Positions 1 to 8,554 of a stretch of DNA of 64,000 nucleotides are shown piece by piece. The position numbers and the translations under genes are program-made. The stretch covers positions 310,001 to 374,000 of the forward strand of contig NZ_JADEYR010000001.1 of the NCBI RefSeq assembly GCF_015209585.1, given 5' to 3'. Every line of letters begins with the position of its first letter. Positions within the stretch are counted from its first letter, which is position 1. Under the pieces are notes generated by a model that saw only the letters and a list, made by a program, of their open reading frames with translations, ran no database searches and was not told the DNA's origin. Origin of the DNA: Brachybacterium epidermidis (GTDB lineage: Bacteria > Actinomycetota > Actinomycetes > Actinomycetales > Dermabacteraceae).

Positions 1-1332
1 GGAGAGGTAGCCCAGCTGGTCCATCAGCCGCTCGGCGTACAGGGCCCAGCCCTCGCCGTGCCCGGAGACCCAGCACAGCAGGGCGCGCCAGCGGTTCAGG
101 GACGCGGCCTGCATGGTCTGAGTGCCCACCTGCAGATGATGACCGGGAACCCCCTCGTGGTACACGGTGGTGGTCTCGGCCCAGGTGTGGAACTCGGTGG
201 TACCGGCTGGGACGTCCCACCACATGCGGCCGGGACGGGTGAGGTCCTCACTGGGACCGGTGTAGTAGATGCCGCCGGAGCCGGTCTGCGCGATCCGGCA
301 CTCCAGGCGCCGCAGGGGAGCGGGCACGTCGAAGTGGGTGCCGGCGAGATCCTCGATCGCCCTGTCGCTGAGCTGCTGCATCCACGCCCGCAGGGCCTCG
401 GTGCCGTGCAGGACGCGCTCGGGATCGTTGCGCAGGGCCTCCTTGGCCGCGCTGACCGAGCGGCCGCCGCCGGTTCCGTAGCGCTGGTTGATCCGCTCGG
501 CCACCTGCTCCTGCTCGGCGACGATCGAGCGCAGCTCCTCGATGCCCCAGGCGTAGGTGTCGTCGATGTCGATCTCGGTGCCCAGGAAGGTGCGGGAATG
601 CAGGGGGTAGGCCTCCCTGCCCACCGCGTCGCGGTCCGGGGCGGCCGACGCCAGTTCCTCCAGCACCTCCGCGATCTGCACGTATCCCTCAGCGGCGGTG
701 CGGGCCGCCGCCGCGGCGCGCTCGCGCTGGGTCTCATCACCGACCGCCTGCTGGGCGAAGCGGGTGAAGAAGCCGTCCCGCGCCGCGTAGGAGCGGGCCT
801 GCTCGGCGCCCAGCAGGAGTTGCCGGCGTGCCGAGACGGTGCCCGCCGAGGCGGCCTCGCGCAAGGACTGCGCCCAGGTGTGCAGCGAATGGGGCATCTG
901 CTCCATCCGGGAGCTGAGCACCTCCCAGTCCTCTGCGGTCTCGGCGGGCATCAGGTCCAGCACGTCCCGCACCTGCAGCGTGGAGGCGAGGTTGTTGACC
1001 GCAGCGATGTCCAGGTGCTGCTCGGCCCGCTCGATCTGCAGGCCCAGTCGCTCGGTCATCGCGGCGCGGGTCACGGCATCGGTGGCGTCCGCATCGGCGA
1101 CCTGTGCGATGCGCTCCAGCATGGTGCGGGCCGCGTCGGTGCGTGCGGCCTCGGCGGCGGGAGAGTAGTCGGTGACCTCGTGGTCGTGCCCGGGCACACC
1201 GATGCTGGTGGCGGTGAAGGGGTCGGCCTGCACCACCTGCTCGACGTAGTCATCGGCCAGGGCGTCCAGCGGGGACGGGGAACGGGTGGGGCGGGAGGGC
1301 GAGGGCTCCGATGCTGACAGGTGTTCGGCCAT
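1..1332 (-). CDS. DUF885 family protein (putative zinc peptidase-like), 3'-truncated by window edge
   Basis: The gene starts with an ATG at 1332 and reads leftward without a stop to base 1, giving 444 codons, so its C-terminus lies outside the window. The family signature HEGVPGHH is visible about 45 residues before the cut, followed by GEGWALYAERLMDQLGYL. Both are typical of DUF885 proteins, which have a thermolysin-like zinc-binding helix and are usually 550-600 residues long. The N-terminal 20 residues are Ser/Pro-rich and no signal peptide is seen, so it is probably cytoplasmic. Family members are often called carboxypeptidases, but the substrate is not known. The next gene leftward-facing is thiD, whose stop lies only about 30 bp upstream of this start, so it may be the last member of the thiamin transcription unit by read-through. 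Confidence 0.85.
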   Translation of the reverse strand, partial: MAEHLSASEPSPSRPTRSPSPLDALADDYVEQVVQADPFTATSIGVPGHDHEVTDYSPAAEAARTDAARTMLERIAQVADADATDAVTRAAMTERLGLQIERAEQHLDIAAVNNLASTLQVRDVLDLMPAETAEDWEVLSSRMEQMPHSLHTWAQSLREAASAGTVSARRQLLLGAEQARSYAARDGFFTRFAQQAVGDETQRERAAAAARTAAEGYVQIAEVLEELASAAPDRDAVGREAYPLHSRTFLGTEIDIDDTYAWGIEELRSIVAEQEQVAERINQRYGTGGGRSVSAAKEALRNDPERVLHGTEALRAWMQQLSDRAIEDLAGTHFDVPAPLRRLECRIAQTGSGGIYYTGPSEDLTRPGRMWWDVPAGTTEFHTWAETTTVYHEGVPGHHLQVGTQTMQAASLNRWRALLCWVSGHGEGWALYAERLMDQLGYLS

Positions 1333-1362
1333 GGTCCGCAGTCTAGGCGGGGCAGGAGCGCG

Positions 1363-2265
1363 TCAGCGCCCGGCCGCGGCCTCCCACAGTTCCCAGAAAT
1401 GCGAGATCGGCCCGTTCCCGGACCCCACCTGGAGGTGCTGACCGTCCTCGATCGCCCGCGCCAGCCACGGCTTGGCGGCGCTCAGAGCGGGCTCCCAGGC
1501 CCCGTGACGGACCCTCAGCGTCGCCATGGCGGCGGACAGCGAGCATCCGGTGCCGTGGGTGCTGGAGGTGCGGATGCGCGGTGAACTGACCACGTGCCGC
1601 ACGCCGTCGGCATCGACCAGCGCATCGCGCACCTCGCGTTCGCTGAGATGGCCGCCCTTGGCGAGCACCAGCACGTCGGCGCTGGCGGCCAGGCGCTGGG
1701 CCTGGGAGACCAGGTGGTCCCAGGTGGCAGCCGGCTCGTCCATGAGCAGTACGGCGAGTTCATCCACGTTGGGGGTGACCAGATGCACCTGCGGGAGCAG
1801 GTCGCGCATGGCGCGTTCGGCGTCCTCCTCCAGCAGGCGGTCGCCGCTGGTGGCCACCATCACCGGGTCCATCACCACCACCGGCGGGCTGGTGCGCCGA
1901 AGCCAGTCCGCGACCACGCCGATGGTGTCGGCGTCGAAGAGCATCCCGGTCTTGACCGCATCGACGGTGACGTCGTCGCTGACGGCCTCAAGCTGTTCTT
2001 GCAGGAAGGCGGGCGGAGGGATATGCACATCGCGCACCCCCCGGGTGTTCTGCGCAACCAGGGCGGTGACCGCGGCCATCCCGTAACCGCCGCAGGCCGC
2101 GATTGCCTTCAGGTCGGCGTGGATGCCGGCGCCCCCGGTGGGGTCCGTGCCCGCGATGGACAGCACCCGGGGCGGGATGCCGCCTGCCGTGCCGGGACTG
2201 GCGCACCGCCCTTCGGGCATCGGCGTGTGCGGGTGGGAGGGGCCGGTGGGCTGGGTCGTGGTCAT
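1363..2265 (-). CDS. thiD: Bifunctional hydroxymethylpyrimidine kinase/phosphomethylpyrimidine kinase ThiD
   Basis: 300 residues. It phosphorylates HMP and HMP-P to HMP-PP for thiamin synthesis in the cytosol. Ribokinase-fold motifs are in order: the N-terminal SIAGTDPTGGAG nucleotide/substrate motif (about residue 36), TGML, MDPVMVATSGDRLL, TPNVDE, LAKGGH and the anion-hole motif HGTGCSLSAA. The ATG at 2265 is chosen because it overlaps the thiE stop in an ATGA tetranucleotide; the same frame is open further upstream but only as antisense of thiE coding. The first ~30 residues are a Pro/Ser/Thr-rich extension before the conserved domain. It is the last thi gene of the TPP-riboswitch operon. 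Confidence 0.93.
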   Translation of the reverse strand: MTTTQPTGPSHPHTPMPEGRCASPGTAGGIPPRVLSIAGTDPTGGAGIHADLKAIAACGGYGMAAVTALVAQNTRGVRDVHIPPPAFLQEQLEAVSDDVTVDAVKTGMLFDADTIGVVADWLRRTSPPVVVMDPVMVATSGDRLLEEDAERAMRDLLPQVHLVTPNVDELAVLLMDEPAATWDHLVSQAQRLAASADVLVLAKGGHLSEREVRDALVDADGVRHVVSSPRIRTSSTHGTGCSLSAAMATLRVRHGAWEPALSAAKPWLARAIEDGQHLQVGSGNGPISHFWELWEAAAGR

Positions 2266-2996
2266 CGCTGCTGCTTCCAGGTGGGTGCCGCGTTCCAGGC
2301 GGCCGCGAGGCGTTCGGTTGCCGCCCCGGGGTCGGCCGAGGCGCAGATGTAGGAGACGACGGCGGCCCCGGCGAGCCCTCCCGACCGCAGGGCCGGCATG
2401 TCCGCCGGGGTGATGCCGCCGATGGCGACCGCGGGCAGGGTGCAGTCCCGGGCGCGTTCGATCACGGTGTCGATGCCGAGCCCGGCCGGTGCGTCCCGTT
2501 TGGTGCGGGTGCTGTGCAGTGGGCCGATGCCGACGTAGTCGATCCGGGCGGCGGAGGTGTGCGCGGCGCGCAGCTGCTGGGGGCTGGCGGCGCTCAGACC
2601 GATCACGGCCTCGTCCCCCAGCAGTGCGCGCACATCCCGGACGTCCAGGTCGGCCTGACCCACGTGGGCGCCAGCGCAGGCCAGCCCGCGTCTGCGCAGG
2701 GCCAGCACCACGTCGATGCGGTCGTTGATCAGGAGCGGAACGGAGGGCGGGAGAACTGCGCACACCTGCGCGGCCAGATCGGTGAACGGGCCGCCGGGAA
2801 GCTCCTTGGCCCGTATCTGGACCACCGTGGCGCCTGCCGCGACGGATCGGGCGACCACCTCGGGCAGATCCGCTCCGGCCTGCTGGCACACGGCATGATC
2901 GGCCACCAGGTACAGGGACAGATCCAGTGGTCGCCAGTCCGGGCTGCGACCCGGGCTCAGGTCCGGGCTCGAGTGATTGTTCGCGGGGGTCGTCAT
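2262..2996 (-). CDS. thiE: Thiamin-phosphate synthase ThiE
   Basis: 244 residues. It condenses HMP-PP with thiazole phosphate to give thiamin phosphate. TIM-barrel motifs are present in order: VQIRAKE (about residue 60), [40 protein letters not shown] (phosphate/HMP-PP site) and AIGGITP near the C-terminus. The start at 2996 overlaps the thiM stop by 4 nt, and its own stop overlaps the thiD start by 4 nt, so the three genes are translationally coupled. The N-terminal 25 residues are a non-conserved Ser/Pro-rich extension. Confidence 0.94.
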   Translation of the reverse strand: MTTPANNHSSPDLSPGRSPDWRPLDLSLYLVADHAVCQQAGADLPEVVARSVAAGATVVQIRAKELPGGPFTDLAAQVCAVLPPSVPLLINDRIDVVLALRRRGLACAGAHVGQADLDVRDVRALLGDEAVIGLSAASPQQLRAAHTSAARIDYVGIGPLHSTRTKRDAPAGLGIDTVIERARDCTLPAVAIGGITPADMPALRSGGLAGAAVVSYICASADPGAATERLAAAWNAAPTWKQQR

Positions 2997-3799
2997 GAGA
3001 TGTCCGCCCGGCTCATGATGTCGGCGGCCGAGAGGGACCGCAGTGCATCCAGCAGGTGCACGGCGAAGGTGCCGGGACCAGCCGCATCACCGGCGGCCTT
3101 CTCGCCCGCGATGGCGTACACCGCCGCGGCGGAGGCTGCACCGACCAGCGGCGACGGCGAGACGGCGACGAACGCGGCGGTGACCGCACCGAGGGCGCAC
3201 CCGCCCCCGGTGATCTCGGTGAACATTGGGTCCCCGTTGGCGATGCGCACCGTCGATGAGGCATCGGCGATCAGGTCCACCGGCCCGGAGACGGCGACGG
3301 CCCCGTGCGTGCGGGCGGCCAGGTCGCGGGCCGCCGTGGCGGCCTCGTCGGTGCCGAGAGTCGAGTCGACGCCCCGGCCGCCCTGTCCGGAGCCGGCCAG
3401 GGCCACGATCTCGGAGGCGTTGCCCCGGATCACCGTGGGGGAGTGGGACAGCAGTTCCTGGGCCAGGGCGGTGCGCACCGGCAGACTGCCCACGGCCACC
3501 GGATCGAGCACCCACGGCGGCATGGTGTCCGCGCCGTAGTCGATCGCGCGGATGCCGTCGCACTGCGCGGGGTGGGGGGTGCCCAGGTTGACCAGTACGC
3601 CGTCGGCGGCCTCGCGGGCGAAGATCTCGGACTCGCCCGCGCTGTCGACCATGGCGGGGGCGGCCCCGACAGCCAGCAGCACATTGGCGACGAAACCGGT
3701 GGTGACGTGGTTGGTCAGGCACTGGATCAGCGGCTGCCGCTCGCGCACGGCCTCCATCTGCTCGATCACGGTGCGGGCGTCGAGGGATACGGGGGGCAT
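2993..3799 (-). CDS. thiM: Hydroxyethylthiazole kinase ThiM
   Basis: 268 residues. It phosphorylates 4-methyl-5-(2-hydroxyethyl)thiazole in the thiazole salvage branch. Visible motifs are [21 protein letters not shown] with AMVDS (thiazole site, residues about 22-50), [31 protein letters not shown] and the ATP/catalytic loop [11 protein letters not shown], whose Cys matches the catalytic cysteine of the family. Only salvage genes (ThiM, TenA) are seen here, with no thiazole-synthesis genes (thiG, thiS, thiO) in the window. The gap to the upstream tenA gene is 28 bp. Confidence 0.94.
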   Translation of the reverse strand: MPPVSLDARTVIEQMEAVRERQPLIQCLTNHVTTGFVANVLLAVGAAPAMVDSAGESEIFAREAADGVLVNLGTPHPAQCDGIRAIDYGADTMPPWVLDPVAVGSLPVRTALAQELLSHSPTVIRGNASEIVALAGSGQGGRGVDSTLGTDEAATAARDLAARTHGAVAVSGPVDLIADASSTVRIANGDPMFTEITGGGCALGAVTAAFVAVSPSPLVGAASAAAVYAIAGEKAAGDAAGPGTFAVHLLDALRSLSAADIMSRADIS

Positions 3800-3827
3800 G
3801 AGGCGTCCTTTCCCGGGTGCGGTGGGC

Positions 3828-4484
3828 TCAGGCGGCGTCGAGTGCCTGCTGCCAGAAATCTGCTTCGAGCCGGGACGCCGTACGGAAGATCCCGGTGAGG
3901 TCGGCGAAGCGCTGCGGGCTCGGAGGCTGCGGGCACAGCGCGTCCAGGTGGGCGGTGGCCTCGCGGGCGGCCCGCTGGAAGTCCTCGCCCGCGTATTCGG
4001 CTATCCAGTCGCGGTAGGGGTGCTCCGCGTCGGTGCGGAGGGCCGGGGCGAGCCCCGTGCCGATCTCCGCGTAGCCGATGGTGCACGGGGCCAGAGCCAC
4101 CTGCAGGTCCAGCAGATCACCGGCCATTCCGCAGTCCAGCACGTACCGGGTGTAGGCCACCGTCGCCTGCTTCTCGGGCGCCGTGCTGAGGCGGTGAGTG
4201 TCGATCCCCCACTCGGAGGTGAGCCGACGGTGCAGGTGGGTCTCGTTCAGGATGGCCGACAGGCCCCGCGCGGCCTGCTCGATGTCGGCCAGGTTCCTGC
4301 TCTTGTAGGCCGCCAGCGCGTTGGCCCGGGCGAACTGCACCAGGAAGAGGTAGTCCTGGATCAGGTAGTCCTGGAACACCGCCAGCGGCAGGGTGCCCTC
4401 GCCCAGGCGCCGCACGAACTCGTGGTCCGTGTACGCCGTCCACTGGGGGCCGATGGCTGCTTTCAGGTCGTCGAACAGGGACAT
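3828..4484 (-). CDS. tenA: TenA family aminopyrimidine aminohydrolase (thiaminase II), catalytic-Cys type
   Basis: 218 residues, the usual TenA length. TenA hydrolyses aminopyrimidine breakdown products of thiamin to HMP for salvage. The all-helical haem-oxygenase-like family pattern is seen: [12 protein letters not shown] near residue 40, and [12 protein letters not shown] around Cys134, which lines up with the catalytic cysteine (C135) of B. subtilis TenA. It starts at ATG 4484, overlapping the stop of the upstream paralogue by one base (TGATG). This is the active-type member of the pair. Confidence 0.92.
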   Translation of the reverse strand: MSLFDDLKAAIGPQWTAYTDHEFVRRLGEGTLPLAVFQDYLIQDYLFLVQFARANALAAYKSRNLADIEQAARGLSAILNETHLHRRLTSEWGIDTHRLSTAPEKQATVAYTRYVLDCGMAGDLLDLQVALAPCTIGYAEIGTGLAPALRTDAEHPYRDWIAEYAGEDFQRAAREATAHLDALCPQPPSPQRFADLTGIFRTASRLEADFWQQALDAA

Positions 4485-5149
4485 CAGCGCGCTCCGTCCA
4501 CCGTCACCGGATGCTCGTAGGCGGCGTCGAAGAACGCCAGTTCGATGTCGACGGCCCGGCCGAAGAACTCCTCCACGAGGTCACGGTGGGCTGGGCCGAC
4601 GCGATCCAGTTCCGCCCGCAGGAACGCCACGAACTGCGAGAACCCGGGGTAGTCGTGCAGGTCGATCCACTCGGCGTGCACGACGTTCTCGGGCCGCTTC
4701 GCGGGGGCGCGCGAGGCCCAGTCCTGGTACAGCCATTCGGTGACCACCAGCACCGCCAGCGCGGCGGCGTACTGGCGGGTCTGCGCGGCCTCCCGGAACA
4801 GACCGGTGAACTGCTCGGTGGCAGGGGTGTCCGGGATGGTCTCGCGCAGGTGGGCGCTCACTCCCAGGGCCTCGAAGGCCCGCAGGAAGTAGGTGTTCTC
4901 CTCGCCTGCCACCTCGCCGATGAAACGGGAGAGGCGCAGGCGGGCCTCGAGGGTGTCGGCCGTGGCCACGGCCGACCCGAGCAGGACCAGGAAACTGTCC
5001 AGGAACCGGTAGTCCTGCACCAGGTAGCCGGCCATCACGGCGTCGTCGATGCTGCCGTCGAACAGTTCATGGACGAAGCGGTGGGTGACGGCGCGGTCCC
5101 AGGTGGGCTGGTTCTGCTGTCTCAGTTCGTCGGTGAAGGCGGGGGACAT
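4484..5149 (-). CDS. TenA-like protein lacking the catalytic cysteine (TenA_E type)
   Basis: 221 residues and a second TenA-fold protein. It shares the GYLVQDYRFLDSFL helix with its neighbour. At the position of the catalytic Cys it has ALAVLVVTEWLYQDWA, with Val and Glu but no Cys. That is the pattern of the TenA_E subgroup, which has been linked to N-formyl-aminopyrimidine hydrolysis in thiamin salvage. It is first in the thi operon, 213 bp downstream of the TPP riboswitch. Function in salvage is inferred from family and operon. Confidence 0.85.
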   Translation of the reverse strand: MSPAFTDELRQQNQPTWDRAVTHRFVHELFDGSIDDAVMAGYLVQDYRFLDSFLVLLGSAVATADTLEARLRLSRFIGEVAGEENTYFLRAFEALGVSAHLRETIPDTPATEQFTGLFREAAQTRQYAAALAVLVVTEWLYQDWASRAPAKRPENVVHAEWIDLHDYPGFSQFVAFLRAELDRVGPAHRDLVEEFFGRAVDIELAFFDAAYEHPVTVDGAR

Positions 5150-5362
5150 CCGTGATCATCCTCGTTCCTGCGGGTGCGGGGGTCGTGGACTCCGGCGTGC
5201 GAGGCGGGGGCGAGGATCAGCGGGAAGGAGCAGCGGGCGCCGAGGGCCCGTCGGTCGCAGATCAGCGCGGCCCGGCCCGGTGTCCATGCGCACCGGTCGG
5301 GTGCGGGGGCCTCCCGGGTGGGGGCGTGATGCGATGGTGCTGCAGGCGCGCTTCGCCATGGC
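5150..5362 (-). other. Long leader between TPP riboswitch and tenA-like gene
   Basis: These 213 bp carry no family I recognise. Two small overlapping leftward frames exist (5156-5359, 67 codons, and 5122-5367). The first starts only 3 nt after the aptamer and ends just before the tenA-like start. Both are Arg/Pro-rich low-complexity translations, as expected by chance in such GC-rich DNA. Most likely this is untranslated leader holding the riboswitch expression platform. Confidence 0.45.
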
Positions 5363-5436
5363 GACATCCCTTCGCGAGTCCTAACTCGTGCAGGTTCTCG
5401 GGTGTGATCTCAGCCCCCAGGGGGCACCCCGTGTCC
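5363..5436 (-). promoter_or_regulatory. TPP (THI-box) riboswitch upstream of the thiamin-salvage operon
   Basis: Read on the minus strand the element contains the conserved P1/P2 stretch CACGGGGTGCCCC, then GGGGGCTGAGA, ACCCGAGAACCTG, the short P5 hairpin around ACGAGTTAGGACTCG, and the closing AAGGGATG. These are the hallmark parts of the thiamin-pyrophosphate aptamer. It lies about 210 nt before the first tenA gene, so an expression platform (terminator or RBS sequestration) must lie within 5150-5362. I cannot resolve which. Confidence 0.92.
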
Positions 5437-5482
5437 ACGCACGACGCTATCACGGAACCGGTGCGGCCCGGTCCGTGCGGGC

Positions 5483-5815
5483 TCAGCGGTGCGAGTACCG
5501 CCAGGCCGCCTCCGAGCAGTGGTTGCGGGCCTCGAAGGTGCGGGGGTGGCAGTGCACCGGGTCGTTCCACACCCCGGAGCCGGCCGAGTGGCTCTCCGCG
5601 AGAGTGCGCTCCTCGGCCTCCAGGCGGCTGGTCACGCTCATCGTTGAGACGACCACGGCGATCGCCGCCAGCTCCTCGGTCTCCAGGTGCCCGGTGACCA
5701 CGCGCACCCCGGCCGCGGCGACCGCCTGCTCCGTGGAGCCGTGCTCGGTGCCGCCCTCGGATCCGGTGGTGGGATCGGTGAGGGCGGCGGAGGGATCCGC
5801 GCCGGGGACGGTCAC
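5483..5815 (-). CDS. Acyl-CoA carboxylase epsilon subunit (AccE family)
   Basis: 110 residues starting at a GTG that overlaps the accD stop (GTGA). The core pattern [20 protein letters not shown] around residues 36-57 resembles the short epsilon subunits of actinobacterial acyl-CoA carboxylases (such as M. tuberculosis AccE5), which stabilise the alpha-beta complex. The C-terminal part ends in a Trp/Arg/His-containing tail (EAAWRYSHR), also usual in the family. The N-terminal ~30 residues are a Thr/Gly-rich variable region. Identification rests on pattern and on position directly after accD. Confidence 0.82.
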   Translation of the reverse strand: MTVPGADPSAALTDPTTGSEGGTEHGSTEQAVAAAGVRVVTGHLETEELAAIAVVVSTMSVTSRLEAEERTLAESHSAGSGVWNDPVHCHPRTFEARNHCSEAAWRYSHR

Positions 5816-7401
5816 AGCGGGATGTTCCCGTGCTTCTTGGTGGGCTGGGTCTCGCGCTTGGTGCGCAGTGCGCGCAGTGCCCGCGCGATCTGGGTGCGGG
5901 TCTGGGAGGGCTCGATCACGCCGTCGATCCAGCCGCGCTCAGCGGCGGTGTAGGGCGTGGCGAACAGGTTCTCGTACTCGGTCTCCAGCTTGCTGCGCTC
6001 CCCGGCGACGTCCCCGCCCTCCTCCTGGGTGCGGCGCAGGTGCTGGCGGTGCAGGATGTTCACCGCGCCCTGGGCGCCCATCACCGCGATCTGCGCGGTG
6101 GGCCAGGCCAGGTTGATGTCGGCCCCCAGCTCCTTGGGGCCCATCACGATGTAGGCACCGCCGTAGGCCTTGCGGGTGATCACGGTGATCAGGGGAACGG
6201 TCGCCTCGGCGTAGGCGTACAGCAGCTTGGCCCCGCGGCGGATGATGCCGCCGTACTCCTGGCCGGTGCCGGGCAGGAACCCGGGCACGTCCACGAAGGT
6301 GAGAACCGGGATGTTGTACGCGTCGCACAGCCGCACGAAGCGGGCGGCCTTCTCCGAGGCGTCGATGTCCAGGGTGCCGGCCAGATGCGAGGGCTGATTG
6401 GCGATGATGCCCACGCTGTGCCCCTCGACGCGGCCGAAGCCCACCAGGATGTTGGGAGCGAACAGCGGCTGCACCTCGAAGAACTCCTCGTCGTCCAGCA
6501 CTGCGCGGAGCACCGTGGTCATGTCGTAGGGCTGGTTGGGGGAGTCCGGGATCAACGAGTCCAGGGCGGAGTCCGCGGCAGTGCGGGCCTCGTCGATGCG
6601 CACCGGGTACACCGGGGCAGGGCTCAGCGTGTTGGCCGGCAGGTAGCTCAGCAGGTCCTTGACGTACTCGATGGCCTCGCCCTCATCGGGCGCCATGTAG
6701 TGGGCGACGCCCGAGCGGGTGGAGTGGGTGCGGGCGCCGCCGAGCTCCTCGAAGCCGACGTCCTCACCGGTGACGGTGCGGATGACGTCGGGACCGGTGA
6801 TGAACATGTGGGAGGTCTTCTCGACCATCACGATGAAGTCGGTCAGCGCCGGGGAGTACACGGCGCCCCCTGCGGCCGGGCCCATGATCAGCGAGATCTG
6901 CGGGATCACGCCGGAGGCGCGGGTGTTGCGGCGGAAGATCCCCGCGAACATCGCCAAGGAGGCCACGCCCTCCTGGATGCGGGCGCCACCGCCGTCCAGG
7001 ATCCCGATGATCGGCACCCCGGTGCGCAGGGCGAGGTCCTGCACCTTCTGGATCTTGCGGCCGTGGGCCTCGCCCAGGGACCCGCCGAACACGGTGAAGT
7101 CCTGGGAGTACACGCACACCTGACGGCCGTCGATGGTGCCGTAGCCGGTGACGATGCCGTCGCCGTCCGGTCGCTTGGCCTCCAGTCCGAAGGAGTGCGC
7201 CTGGTGGCGCACGAACCGGTCGGTCTCCACGAAGGAGCCGTCGTCCAGCAGGTCCGTGATGCGCTCACGGGCCGTCTTCTTGCCGCGCGCGTGCTGCTTC
7301 TGGACCGCGATCTCATCGGCGGTGGAGACGGCGCGGGCCTCGCGCTCGCGCAGGTCGTCGATGCGCTGGCGGGTGCTCTGCGGCCTGGCGGCGTCGGTCA
7401 C
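5812..7401 (-). CDS. Acyl-CoA carboxylase beta (carboxyltransferase) subunit, AccD/PccB family
   Basis: 529 residues, normal for the biotin-dependent carboxyltransferase subunit that moves the carboxyl group from carboxybiotin to acetyl- or propionyl-CoA. Seen are the N-terminal [11 protein letters not shown] motif, the first oxyanion-hole glycine stretch at [26 protein letters not shown], and in the second crotonase-like half [29 protein letters not shown] and [13 protein letters not shown]. The start is GTG 7401, just 3' of an AGGAGG ribosome site. The alpha (biotin carboxylase/BCCP) partner is not in the window. The biotin ligase gene diverges from it. Acetyl- versus propionyl-CoA preference cannot be read here. 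Confidence 0.93.
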   Translation of the reverse strand: MTDAARPQSTRQRIDDLREREARAVSTADEIAVQKQHARGKKTARERITDLLDDGSFVETDRFVRHQAHSFGLEAKRPDGDGIVTGYGTIDGRQVCVYSQDFTVFGGSLGEAHGRKIQKVQDLALRTGVPIIGILDGGGARIQEGVASLAMFAGIFRRNTRASGVIPQISLIMGPAAGGAVYSPALTDFIVMVEKTSHMFITGPDVIRTVTGEDVGFEELGGARTHSTRSGVAHYMAPDEGEAIEYVKDLLSYLPANTLSPAPVYPVRIDEARTAADSALDSLIPDSPNQPYDMTTVLRAVLDDEEFFEVQPLFAPNILVGFGRVEGHSVGIIANQPSHLAGTLDIDASEKAARFVRLCDAYNIPVLTFVDVPGFLPGTGQEYGGIIRRGAKLLYAYAEATVPLITVITRKAYGGAYIVMGPKELGADINLAWPTAQIAVMGAQGAVNILHRQHLRRTQEEGGDVAGERSKLETEYENLFATPYTAAERGWIDGVIEPSQTRTQIARALRALRTKRETQPTKKHGNIPL

Positions 7402-7536
7402 ATGGCCTCCTGGTGCGGCAGGGAACGGGCCGCGGTGGGCCGGGCTGGGAACATCTGGATACTACGCTACCTGCGCATGCCGGGGCCGGGAGCAGGATGC
7501 TCACGACGAGGCGGGAACAGCAGACAGGAGAGCCCG

Positions 7537-8554
7537 ATGCACGATCCGGAGGACCCGCGTTCGTCGTACCCGGGCGCTCGGTCCACGGGCGCGCCGGACG
7601 GCCTGCTGCGAGCGCCGGGCAGCGGCGGGCACGCCGCGCACAGGACCGCGACGGTCCACGGGATCGCGGTGCACTGCCCGGACGTCGTCACCTCCACGCA
7701 GGACCATGCCGCCGATCTCTGGCGGGCGGGGGAGCCGGCGCCGTTCGCCGTGCTGGCCCGCGAGCAGGTGGCGGGGCGCGGACGCCTGGGACGGTCCTTC
7801 GTGACTCCGCCCGGCGGGGGCCTGGCGATCACCGTCGCGATCCGCACGGACCTTCCCGTCGCCGCGCGCAGCTGGTTCCCGCTCGCCGCGGGTCTTGCGG
7901 TGATCGACGCGCTCTGCGGGCCATCGCTGGATCTGGCCCCGGCCCGGCGCGGGCCCGGGGACGGTGGGGGAGGTGGGCCTGAAATGGCCCAACGACATCC
8001 ACACCTCCGACGGGCGCAAGCTCGGTGGGATCCTGGTCGAGGGGCACGGGGCCGACGGTGTGCTGGTGGGCATCGGGCTGAACCTGCGGGGCCCGGTGAG
8101 GGACGCCGGCGGCGCCGAGGTGCCCGGCGCGGCCTGGCTGCTCGGGCCCGGTTCGCTGACCGGCCGCGTCGACACGCCGGCGGCGGTCGAGCAGCTGCGC
8201 CGGGCACTGGCCGGGCAGCTCCTCGCCGGCGTGCTGAGAGAGGTGCGCATACTGGGATCCACGGGCGGCGACGCCCGGGAGTCCGGCACCCTCGACCGAT
8301 ACACTGTTACCTGCCTCACATTGGGGCGTAGGGTTCAGGTCGAGCCCCTGGGCGCCACGAGCACACCCGTTGCGCCCTCGGGCGCGAGCGGCACGGCACA
8401 GGCGATCGATGACCGCGGACGTCTGGTGCTCCGCACAGCGGAGGGCGCCCTCGTCTCGGTGGACGTCGGCGACGTGCGGCACGGACCGCGGGAATCGGGC
8501 AGGCACGCAACGATGAGGAACGCAGGAGAAGGAGCGGAGGGCCCGACACGGTGA
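7537..8554 (+). pseudogene. birA: Biotin--[acetyl-CoA-carboxylase] ligase BirA, interrupted by a frameshift
   Basis: The N-terminal half reads from ATG 7537 (CAGGAG ribosome site at 7525-7530) with TSTQDHAADL and the biotin/ATP loop REQVAGRGRLGRSF. The C-terminal half is in a different frame and supplies VGLKWPNDI, KLGGILVE, GIGLNLRGP and the SH3-like C-terminal domain, ending at 8554. The frames switch near 7950-7962 in a G-run (CCCGGGGACGGTGGGGGAGG). Removing a single G there would restore PGTVGEVGLKWPND. The ligase attaches biotin to the carboxylase carrier domain, fitting its divergent position to accD. Because biotin ligase is generally essential, a sequencing error is at least as likely as a real mutation. 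Confidence 0.85.

Noticed and set aside
58-1317. 419-codon rightward open frame opposite the first gene
   Set aside because: The translation is low-complexity His/Gly/Leu-rich. The opposite strand encodes a clear DUF885 protein, so this is the antisense shadow common in GC-rich DNA.
5156-5359. 67-codon possible leader peptide after the TPP riboswitch
   Set aside because: Arg/Pro-rich low complexity with no ribosome site that I can defend. Kept as a leader-region note rather than a gene.
5830-8331. 833-codon rightward frame running through accD antisense into birA
   Set aside because: Only the portion from 7537 carries biotin-ligase motifs; the remainder is antisense to accD. It is not a fusion protein.
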